Below are positions 14,901-26,900 of a stretch of 64,000 nucleotides of DNA, piece by piece. Positions within the stretch are counted from its first letter, which is position 1. Every line of letters begins with the position of its first letter. Source of the DNA: Prostheceraeus crozeri (Eukaryota > Platyhelminthes > Polycladida > Euryleptidae); the NCBI GenBank assembly GCA_907163375.1, contig CAJQUW010016154.1:1-64000 (forward strand), read 5' to 3'. Both the position numbers and the translations under genes were made by a program. Below the pieces are notes generated by a model, which did no database searches, had not been told where the DNA came from, and saw only the letters and a program-made list of their open reading frames with translations.

Positions 14901-17900
14901 TAAAAAAGACACAACAGTGAGGGTGTGCATGTCGCCGCAGTTTTGTTGTTTTGTTAAGAAAACAGCAGCCAAAATCTCTATATTCCTCAGACGCACATGT
15001 TAATGTCATAGTAACACAGAAAATTCAATTGGTTTAATATACTGTCCAGTTTCCTAAAACATAAAAATTCCGTTTTAACAGCGTACTAATTTGAAATCAT
15101 GGATCCGTTGAACACGAAATCACGACCTATCAATCGCTAAATTGGTGATCAATATAAAACAACCATTCAACCCATCACGGTAAATATTTTCGATCTTCTT
15201 TTGTTGAAGATAAAATACCTCCTCACCGAATTCAAACTGAGAAATATTTGTAAGTTACACCACGAGTCAATTCAACGAGCGCGAACCGCGAGTGTTATTA
15301 AGTGTTGCACCACAGTTTCTTACCACTACATTGGTCCAAGTGTGGTGTATGAGATTTTTTCCACAGTTCGCGCATGAGGGGGAAAGTGTTTGTTCAGCCA
15401 GAATCAGAGAAACCGGATATTTTATGGCGGCGCGAGCAAGTGATGTGGGGCAGACGGATGACTTCAGCGGAAACTTTGTTTTTACAACTACAAAGCATTC
15501 GAACTTCCAGAAGTGGATGAGCATCACAGCATGAATATTTCTCAGCTTGAATTCGGTGAGGTATTTTTTCTTCAACAAAAGAGGATATTTATGATTATTA
15601 TGTTTTAGGAAACTCACAGAATTTTTAACCCATTGAATTTTCTGAGGACTACATTTTTCGCTAATAAAGAGGGCCATGCATGTAGATTACATTGGCATTG
15701 ATATGTACGCCCTATGAGTATAGAGATTTTGCAACTGTTTTCTTAACAAGAGACCAAAACTGTGGCGACATATACACCGTCATTGTTGAGCTTCCATTTT
15801 TTATTAGCATTTCATGAAGTTAGTGAGTCGCGGGGCAAAACTGTGGTGTAAGAGAAACATTCTTCCACGGTTTTACAGACCACATTTCGAAAACGGTGGT
15901 CTTATAAGAGGTTTTGACGAGGAGTTTTCGTGACAAGAGAACAAAACAGTGGTGTAAATCTCATCATACTTTCTTTCTCCTTAATTGGTCTAATTGTGTT
16001 GTATGAGAATTTTTTGCACAGTTGCAGAACACGCAGAACTAATTGTGTGTTCAGACAGGGGTCAACTTCCACGAAGGGACGGGTTATTTATGACTGAGTG
16101 GTGGGAAGCGATATGATTACACGGGGGTGAGGCGACAATATCATGTTAAAAAAAACAGATGTGTGCCACTGCCGATAGATGTCTTAGATGAACGTTGGAC
16201 CTCAGCATAAACCTTCTCTGAGATCACCTTTAGTATCGTATTAGATTATGTGATCACATGAAATGGGGAATACTTCTCCAACACTTCTATACATGGTATC
16301 CTCAAGGTAGCCCATTACCAGTGTGGCATGTGGGCGCCACCTTCGTGCCCATAGCCGTGCCAGCAATTTGAACGTAATAAACATCTTCAAATGTAAATAT
16401 ATTGTTCTCCAAAATCAAGCGAATACCTTCCATGATAAAAGACTTCTGGAATCTAGGTTGAAGCTCATCACTGCACTTATCTAAGCCAGAACTCAATGGC
16501 TGAGTATCCCAGATTATGTGGAATATTGGTATAAAGAGAGATAACGTCAAAACTAATCAGTGTAGAGCCAGTAGGGAACGAATTTGGTAATGAATTTATG
16601 AAATGGTATGTGTCTCTGCAAAATAGCTCGGAACTTCAGAAATGATCATCTTCAAGACTTCGCCTAAGAATGCGCTTAGTCTACTTGAAAAAACGACTTG
16701 AAATAAAAGGACGAAATTTTAAATCCTCAAGAGCGTTGATACGTACACAGTTACAATGATCAGGCTTTACACTCTTAAGATAATTTTCGTGTTTATGAAG
16801 CTTTGGTAGCCCGTATAGGAACGGCGTCCTCGATTTAAATTTTGTGAGGTAGATAAACTCTCTGTTCGTAAAACAGCTACTATGCATTTTACACAAATTT
16901 ATCACTTTGTTTGCAATAATTATTGCATAAATCAACGACTTTGTATGTGCTAGTATCTGAGAGATGCTCCTCCATCATTCTCTTTTTATAAAATTCATAA
17001 TCCAACACAACAAACGCTCCACCTTTATCAGCTCCAATAAAGTGTAAATTACATTTATTGCGCAAGTTTTGCAGTGCACTGTATTCTGTTTTTGACATCT
17101 TATTTACTTTGATAGTCCTATTCTGGATTTCTTTATCAAATAAAGACTGTAATTGTGTTTCAATAATGTTGATTAAATTGTCTAATTGAATATTGTTTCC
17201 TTTACTAGGAATGAAATCTGATCTTTCATAATCTAAATTAGGCTCATTTACTCGATTTTCTGATTCAGAAAAATGATCTCGGAGTCCCCTAGTATCCCCC
17301 TAGTATCTCAACTCCCTAGTATACTTATTGACATCAGTTTGCAATTTATAAATATTGCTACGTGGAGCTGGAGAGAACTTTCTTCTCTTTAAAAGTAGTC
17401 GCGCACAATCTTCACTTAGAACCTCTGATGACATATTATAAATAGAGACATTTACTCTAAAAAAGAATTATTATTGTCATTATAATTTTCATTCATATTT
17501 TCAATTTCTGCATCATAATTGATTAAATTATTTCGATTGCCGTTTCTATAATAATGCAGCATTATATCATGGATTTTTAGGGCAGTAATATCAGACACAG
17601 ACGAGGCTGCGTTAGCAGCCTACATACACGGGAAATCTAGGGATTATATTGAAACAATAGCCTAAACGTAATTTATGTCCCCACCAAGTTGTGTCAATAG
17701 ACGATTTCCTTATTATTTTCTATGGATAATTTGTTAACATTCGAGAGTTAGTTTTATATACTAACATCGATTGCACCATTCCTGTTTATTTCTTTTTCTC
17801 ATACATGTGTATATTCGAGATTTATAGATAACCTCAATAAGTTCTCCTATGTTTTGGGGATTATTCAAAATGGGCATCGGCCAATTAAGAACATAATTGA

Positions 17901-20900
17901 GCAAGCCATAAATTATAACTATTATCATTTGGAAAACAAATTTTATAAATTTTGTTGATCTTTGGAGCGATCAATAATTTTTCAATGAAAATTTGCTGGA
18001 AAAATTTTATATTTCTTCAATATCTTCCGAAAAATCCGATATTTCTTACTTTTTTAGGTCTAGTGTCTGATCTAATCTTGGAGTATGGATACATTCTCAT
18101 TAAAAAAAATCATTCTGCGATGAATAGGAATTAAACTTAAATATAAATGAATTAATCTAAAAGAGGTTCAATATTTTGGTTACTTTATTCACTAATTGAT
18201 AAGTATGTGATACAATTCACTGAGTTTGTTTACTTTGTTGACAAAGAAATCATTTGACAACATGACAATGATAGTTTTCAAGTATGTTTACCCTGCAAAA
18301 GTCATCGCTGTAATCATATCGCGATTTGTTTCTTGCCTGTCTACCGCACATCAGTGCCTCTCCCGTCCTGTGTTTACGGGCTTCACGCAGTTGTGTAAAT
18401 AGTTCATCTGTTCCCTCTCTAAATCTGTGCAAAGAGTAGGGTTAAAGCTGACCGTGTCAATTTGTGTGAATCACACTAAGAGCTCTCAATGCTCGAATTC
18501 GAGAGAGGCAAGGTCAGACTGAAGACACAGCAAAATGAGCTGCTCAGCATGACCCGAAAACATTTGTAACGTACTGACTAATGTCAACGATTACATGTGC
18601 TAATTTTGTTGGGAGAGGGTTTATTGGGATCTTTTGGGATTGGGCTGGATTTTTGTTAGCTCAATCCCAATAGCTATTGTGATCCCAATCCCAACGGCAA
18701 GCCTGAATATTGTATTTTCAAAGAAAACACTAAAAATTGAACTGATCAGATATTTTTTGATGGTTTATTTGATATTTCTGCTAATTGAATGTTTGTAAAT
18801 TTTGGTTATATGCGTATATATATTGCATATTTTGTCATCATTTGTCTTCTCTTCCTTTTTTAACATTTTCTTATTGCAATCATTAGTAATCTATATAACG
18901 CTGGGCATCTTAATTGGTTTACGCTTGATTATCTTTCTGTACATGTGATCTTTGTGAAAATGTTTACCAATTGGAATGAAAAAATGTCCTACCAATGTTA
19001 GAGTTCCGATTATGATTTTCCGATTCAAATTTAAAAAATCAGCTTCCGAATTTTGATTATCCGATTCGATTGCCTTTCGTTAACCCAGTAATGCCCCGGG
19101 TAGCAGATATGCTACCACAACTTCAACGACACAAATCATGCATACAATTTCCAATTCTATCATAGTTGCTCATTGTAGCACTAGTGCTACCCATTGTCTA
19201 TTCTTAAAATGAATTTCATCGATATCCGTCATATTTCAAAGTCGGGCGGCAAATTTGAATATTGTTCTCATCAGGTGCTGTAACATGGTAAGTTCTTTCA
19301 CGTCTTTCGCATAGAAATATATTTATATTTTCGACTAAATCATTATCATGGAATATTCAGGACTTGTACATTACTGTAGTGTCACATAACCGGTTAGATA
19401 ACATGCCTAGTATAAATTATATCAAGTGGTGCATTTCTGCTACCACGAGAATTACCGTATGTAAATTATGTTGGTAGCTGATATGCTACCATTAATGACA
19501 AAAGTAAAATACTGAAAATACTGGATAAATTAAGACATAATATATCATTGCTATATGTTATAGAATACCAGTTTATCTTTTTAGATGCTAAATTATGTCG
19601 AATTCAGCCTAATATACTACGATTAGGCCCTATGATCACTATATATGTTTCACCATCGGTGATTAAGAAATGAGACGCTTCACTATTTCTAAGTGTATTC
19701 ATTGGTTAATGCAGTGTACCGTATGTTAATAAAAGGATGATTATTCCTAAGCGTATACGAACAAACCAAAAATGTGCCGGTGGGGATTCGAACTCAAAAC
19801 AGTTTTGGCGCTGTGCACGGTTACACATACAGCCTTTGACCACTGCGCTATCGCACACTTGCATATTGGGAAGACACGAGAAGATCTTATAACTATCAAT
19901 GAAAACTGACTCAAGATGTGAATGAATTTGGTGTTAATTGCACTAAGATTAAATGTACTGGACCTATAACCCATTACTCCTCATAGCTTCTTACTTGAAA
20001 TTATATATACATGTAGGCCTACATGTATGTATATCATTATCATTGTTTTGTAGGGTTTATCCAAAATAGTGTGATTGCTGTAGCAGTGTAGCCTATCTTT
20101 ATTGATACTTTTAGAAACATGCGTAAGTATTTTTGATAATTATTTCAAGAATACCTTTCTGTCTTTCCAGAATGAACCTCGAAGAAGCAAATCTGATGCT
20201 ATCGAAAAATTATACAAGAATAGTTCGCGCACCAACAGACCTACATCTTCCTTTGAATACTTCTCTGTTGCTGATGGTCATGAGAGCGGAGATGACAGTG
20301 ACGATGACATCAATGACTCTGTGATGGAAACTATAGAAACCGTTCTCCTCAATATCGACGCGGAATCTGACGAAGACACCGACAGAATCGAAAGCGAATG
20401 TGCAAATGTATTGACTTTGAGTGACGCTGGTGAAAGTGAAGACAAAGGTCGAGGATGGAGACGTAAGGAATTTGAAGTAGAAGTGCAACCATTCCCTATT
20501 TTCGATGAAACGAGTGAGAATGATATGACTCCTTTATTATACTTCAAATCTTTTTTTTCAAACGAGATGTTACATGAGATAGCTGATGAAACTAATCGAT
20601 ACTATTTTCAAAACAAGTCACCTAAAACACTCGATACTAACCCGAAAGAGATTGAAATCCTTGTGGGCATTTTATTTAAAATGGGAGTCGTGCAAATGCC
20701 TTCGGTCCGTGATTACTGGGCAAAAGAAAATTTGTATGAGCCTGTAGCTTCTCAAATGTCTAGAACTCGTTTTGAGACTCTTTGTAGATACCTGCATTTT
20801 GTAGACAACACTGATGACGATTTAGACAAAAGTGACAAAGCATGGAAAATTCGCCCATTCATGGAGGCTCTGAGACAAAATTGCTTAAGGCCTAATCAAA

Positions 20901-23900
20901 ATCAATGTATTGATGAAATATCAATTTCTTACCGAGGCAAAAAAGGACCAAGGCAATACAACCCAAAAAAACCTGCGAAATGGCACTTTACGGTGTTTGC
21001 CAGGGCGGACCCTACCGGCATTATTCATGACTTTTATCTTTACACAGGTGCGACTGGAGAAAAGCCAAGTGCAGCTGGTGTAAGTGGTGATCACATCATT
21101 CGTTTGGTGAAAAACCTACCCGAAGGAATTCCTTTCAAAATTTGTGCGGATAATTATTTTGTAGGATTACCCATGATACGATATTTACAAAGCAAAGGCT
21201 TTCATTTTACAGGAACATTTAGATACGGACGACTGCGGCCAAACTTCGTATCTGACAAGGAGTTGAAGGCAAAAGGAAGAGGTTCAGTGGATTATTGCGT
21301 TCAACAAGAAGACAACATAGTTGCAGTAAAATGGTTTGACAACCGTTTTGTTTTTATTGTCTCTACATACGTTGGTGTAGAGCCAATGATGACCATTGAA
21401 CGTTACGACAGGAAGGAGAAAAAGTACGTCGAAGTCCAGTGTCCTCAAATAGTGAATGAATACAACAACAACATGGGAGGCATCGATCTTAACGATAAAA
21501 TGGTGTCGCTATACCCTTATATAGGTTTCGCAGTAATCGTTGGCCTTTATATATATGGCATCATCTAACGCACATTGCCTTGGTAAACTCATGGCTCTGT
21601 TACCGAAGTGATTCGACACAAACAAGTGCAGGGCGGTTATCTTTGAAAGAGTTTCAACTGTAGGTTGCAGAAAGTCTCTTGAAATTTAATAAACCAGTTG
21701 GGCGTCCAAGTTTTCTAAAAGAACTGATGCCACCACGAAAAAAGCGTCTTCTAGTATCAATCAAGTCTCCTGACATACAGTTTGATCTCTATGATCATTT
21801 TCCAGAATACATGGATAAACGCAGCAGATGTGCACAATGTTCGAGTCGCACAGTCTTTACATTCGTTCGTTGTAGAAAATGTGAAGTGTATCTTTGTTTC
21901 ACGAAGGGAAAGAATTGTTTTTACTTGTATCACCATATATGAACATTTACCGATACATGACTGAATGCTCAAAAATATGTTTGTGATCAATAATCATTCA
22001 AAATCAAAAAATTTATTCAAATATGTTTGTGTTTTCATTCGGACGTTATAAAATATCGGAAGAGAGAAAGAGGAGAGTCGAGAGAGAGAGAGACAGAGAG
22101 AACATGCAAGATGAAAACATATGTAGAATTGATAGATGAAAGAAGAGAGATAAAAATTAATTGAAATATGTATCCTCATAAATTATCATTAAATACCCGT
22201 TGTAGCAGATATGCTACCAATCAGAAAAAGATCAATAATTGATCATTTTGAAAATGCGCGGTATATACTGAAATACTTGGTGATTAATAAGTTCATCGCC
22301 AGAAAAAATAATTTTTTTGTTAACGGGAAGATATAACGGGCATTACTGGGTTTTAAAGCGCTTCGATTTTCCGACTCGATTATCGGATGAAAAGGAATTC
22401 AATTCGCATTGGTTACATTATCCTCGTACCGGTGCACCAACCAAAATTTTCATTCCAAATATCAAATTTATAATTCGACTCTTTAAACTAGTGATAGGAT
22501 GACTGCGAGGAACAAAATCAAATGCAGAATTATGGTCCATCTTAGTGTGCATGAGGCCATTTTGATAAAGCGCACTCAGCCGGACTTTTTTACTCAGAAA
22601 GAGACGGTTGTAAAGTTGATTTTACCATGGTGACCATTTTCATTATGTTACTTTTCTCTTCTTCAAATCTCATTTATTTACTGTCTACTTACATTCCTTT
22701 TTTAGTTTAATGCATTCCCCTGACTTCTTTTGGCGGTTGCTTAGTACATACACCCAGTTTGATCTAACGAATGCAACGATGACGAAATAATCCCTGCTTA
22801 GCCATATGATTCAATGTGGGAGGGCAGGGCAACCGTTAGATATTCGGTAAAGTGAAAAAGCACTCTAGTTATAGACCTAAGGAATGCAACGATGTTCAAA
22901 CTGTGTTGGAATTCTGTATCTCATTCATTCCGGTGTATGATCATGAATAGAACCAAAGGTGAAAATATTCGGTCATGAATACCTTGGTGTTGTCTTTCAT
23001 CTATAAGATTTCTAGGACTGACCGGGTATTTAAAACAAAAGATTATACAAAATCTCATTGTAAAATAGCCACAGCAAAAAATGACATTCATGTGTTCATG
23101 TGTACAGGCTATGCACCTAAAACAGATATTGTGCTAAAGCAGAAAATGATGTGTAAATGCATTCTTAGACCTCATCTAAATCTACACAAGGCACATCCTT
23201 CAACAGATGAAGGTTACCTCGTAAATGCTTTGGCTTCAAAGTTTGCTTGCGTCAGTGAGTACCGTTCTCTTCGACCTGATGAATGATTCATGAGACATGA
23301 CACCCTTTTTCCTTAAAACTAAGCTTACCACAACGTAGGTTACTGTAAACGTAATTCTATTTCGAAATGTTTTTTTAATAGTACATGTATGACGACATTG
23401 TCTTTATTTGTTTGCTTTTATAGCAAATCGGTTATTGATCAGCTTGTGTTCTTCAAACTTCCTCTTTAACTCACTTAGGATTTTTGGTTCACTTAACCTA
23501 GTTATCGACCATGTTGATCTTACTTCATTTTGCCACAGTATTATTTCAAGGGTACAATTTTTCCATTACTGTTCCCTTAAAGGAAACACATTTGTGTAAA
23601 AATTCAACAATTATACATGTAGACTAAAGGAAATATGGCCTTATTAAAATGTTGTGATGAAATATCAATACGAGCATGTACTTAGTTCTGCACAGCACTC
23701 GAGCATTGCAGTCTACATCTAGTAAAATCAAACCTAAGCTTACATTACATCATATATGCATGCTATGCGAAGCATTCTCAGGAAATATATACACTTCATT
23801 TCAAAAGAACTATGCTTAAATTCCTCGCTGTAAACAATCGTGATTAAGTAGAGCATATTTCACCAAAGCAAGCATGAATATTTATCAATATATATCTATT

Positions 23901-26900
23901 GACATTTTAACTGCAAGTTTAAGTCCTGATGGACCTTAATGTCACCACAATATTTTCAGTCAGCTGCTTTTCGTGAAGACTCGATTTTTACTGGAAATAA
24001 TTTTAAGTGCATGTATTTGGCTGTTTTGATAGATTATATGCGAGTTTCACGTGCTACATTTGTGAGAATATACCTAATCCTGGGCTGTCCTATAAGTTGG
24101 TATTTGGGGTTCCTAATGTGATGATTTTTCATTCGTTTGGTTGTTGATAGTGGTGCTATTTTCATATAATAGGGAGTCCATCAACATACAAAGACAGGGT
24201 TGAACATAAATAAAAAGTATTCATATGTTGCTACACTGCCAGTACTTAAAAATGGTCACTCTATCACAAAAAAGTCACCAGTCAAAAAGTCTTAAGTAGG
24301 CCTTGTTTGCGGTCTACCAATGTGTATTATAGCCATCGTTTATTGCTCAGTGGATCATGCCATGTTCATATGTGTGAATATACCCGTTTAATATTCGTTA
24401 ATTGGTATAATTTAGGAATCATTGATAATTCCATCTCCATTAATGCGGATAAAGAAGTAAAATATCAAAGCGAGTTTGGCCTTTATGCATCTCTAGTCTA
24501 GAATTGTTTCGCAGTAGAAATCGACTATATATCCTACACGTGGTGAAGGAAAAAGCTTTGAATCAATCTAATCTACAGTTATAAATAGAGACTTCGATGA
24601 AAATCATCCTGATATTCTCGACCACTCATGTCACCGAATTATTGCACAAGAATTGGGAGGATGTTGACCCATTTGGGTATGGTGATGAAATGCAGTACAA
24701 GGAAATATATTCCAATTGCTGGCTACCGTATATGCTCTACTCAGCATTCCAATAACCAGACCCCGGTGCCACGCTCTTGGACAGTTTGCTTCAAAATTTA
24801 ATAGCACATTTGTGAACGTTTCTTTTCTAAAGATGCTAGTTTCCAAATTATTCGTAATATTTATTTTAACATCCCAGAATGCTATACTATTGCCTCCAAT
24901 ATCTACAGTAAATATTAAAATTTTGTGTTGTCTATTTAAAAACTGGTGAAACCGTTCTACTTTCTTTATATCATCAAAAACGCAAATGCAATCATCTACA
25001 TATCTTGCGTATGATTGCATTTGCGTTTTTGATGATATAAAGAAAGTAGAACGGTTTCACCAGTTTTTAAATAGACAACACAAAATTTTAATATTTACTG
25101 TAGATATTGGAGGCAATAGTATAGCATTCTTGGATGTTAAAATAAATATTACGAATAATTTGGAAACTAGCATCTTTAGAAAAGAAACGTTCACAAATGT
25201 GCTATTAAATTTTGAAGCAAACTGTCCAAGAGCGTGGCACCGGGGTCTGGTTATTGGAATGCTGAGTAGAGTATATACGGTAGCCAGCAATTGGAATATA
25301 TTTCATGATGAAATTGAGAAAATTCTGAAAATCTTTGAATGCAATGGTTATACTAAGAACTTTGTTCTTAAAATTGTTTCAGTACAATGAACCATTTATT
25401 GAGGGGGGACATTTACAATGTAAGTGTGCAGTTAAGGATGCCTATCAGAAGAAAATGGAAGTTCTGACAAGTCGTGGACAAGTGAAAAATCTGAGCTTTC
25501 ATTATGACTATGACTGCAATGCGAGTAGATGGCTTACAGTTGAATGATTTGGTGCAAGAAATCTTTATCACACTGTTCATGTATCCGACGAAAACACACG
25601 AAACATTTTCATGTGTCTTGATTTGTGGGCTGGACCCAACAGGTCTTCTTTATCGTACCGTAATAAGTTTAAAATCTAAGTTAATAAGATTAATCGCATT
25701 TATCACGCAAGCTTAAATATATCGCAAATATTTTTATCTGAGCTATTTATACTATTAGAGCAAATATTCGTAAGTCTCCATTCGGTTCTGCTGCAAAGGA
25801 GACTTGTAGAATTCTTCCACTTCAGACGTCCTTGACACACTTAGTACTATCATCATAAGTTATTCAAAATTATTGAACGTGTTACTAATTTGAAAATGAC
25901 CATCATTGATATTTCATGCATTTTAGGTGGTGAGATTGGTAGGCTGCGTGATACTTTGTAATTCAACATCAAAGTTGATTGTGTGATATGATGTCAGTTC
26001 TGATTGCTTCTAGTGAATGTCAAAAATCTTCAGAATCCCCACAGAAGCCCTATGGGAGCTGTGGGGATGGCCTCAATACCCATACCCACCCCATACCCAT
26101 GGGTATCCCCACAGAATCCCCATTCCCACGGCAAGCCTAGGAATTCCCTAGGCCAATCCCTGAAGATTTTCTTCCATCGGGTAAACACACATGCGCGTTG
26201 TGAAGAATAACAAATTTATGTACTTATAAAAGTAATACAGGAGACCTCAGTCATCAATCAAAATTCTTCTTCTATCGTTTGCGATCGGGTTGAATTAATG
26301 ATAGGGCAAAAGGATTCATTAAAAATCACTAGATGATTCTGTATGATAGCAGCGACCCAGCCGAATCGCGGATCACTTTAACCCCTTAAGGACTGGTGGT
26401 TAAAGCCAATTGAAATAACCCAGCAACCCTTATTTTGTCTATCAGCATAAAAAATAACTCATACAAACAAAAATTGCGTTTCAACAAAGTTTCGTTTATC
26501 TTTGGTTTTGATTTGAAATCTGCCATATCGTGAGGTAAGTTTTGCCTTATATTTCGAACCTCTCAATAATCACCGTGAGCACTTGTGTAACTCTTATTAG
26601 TATTTTCTCCTAGAAAATAACCCATATTAGCAGACTAGACCACTTGACGCAAGACCGTACAGACTAATTTGAATTTTGGTGGTACATATATGAACCACTT
26701 GTCCTCAAGGGTAAATTTTCTCTATTATATTCTAGATTTCAAGTACCTGATAAAACCAATATTAATCATTCACAGACAACAATAGTTGTACAAAGTCAAG
26801 CTGTTTATGACATTATTCATCTAAGCATTGACTTTTTTCGTTGTTGCATATCCTACACTACATAATGCGCAAATGTAGAATGTGTGCAGGTCGATAGTCA

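Larger units (their letters stand above)
19080..22356 (+). mobile_element. piggyBac element 1 (TTAA ends, 13-bp TIR)
   Basis: TTAA at 19080-19083 is followed by CCCAGTAATGCCC; the right end has the exact reverse complement GGGCATTACTGGG (22338-22350), then TT and TTAA. Subterminal palindromes GGTAGCA-gata-TGCTACC lie near both ends (19099-19116 and about 22203-22219), with variants near 19175, 19436 and 19473. The 3.28-kb interior carries a transposase with one frameshift and one stop, and a tRNA-like unit. The host repeat on both sides is rich in CCGATTCGATT words and is interrupted exactly at the TTAA. Confidence 0.92.

Noticed and set aside
15267..15677. Minus-strand 136-codon frame
   Set aside because: It lies across the foldback loop and arm, with no family features; its length is explained by the palindrome.
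22975..23286. 103-codon frame as a gene
   Set aside because: It has an ATG and a few cysteines but no domain, splice partner or codon signal; a chance frame cannot be excluded.
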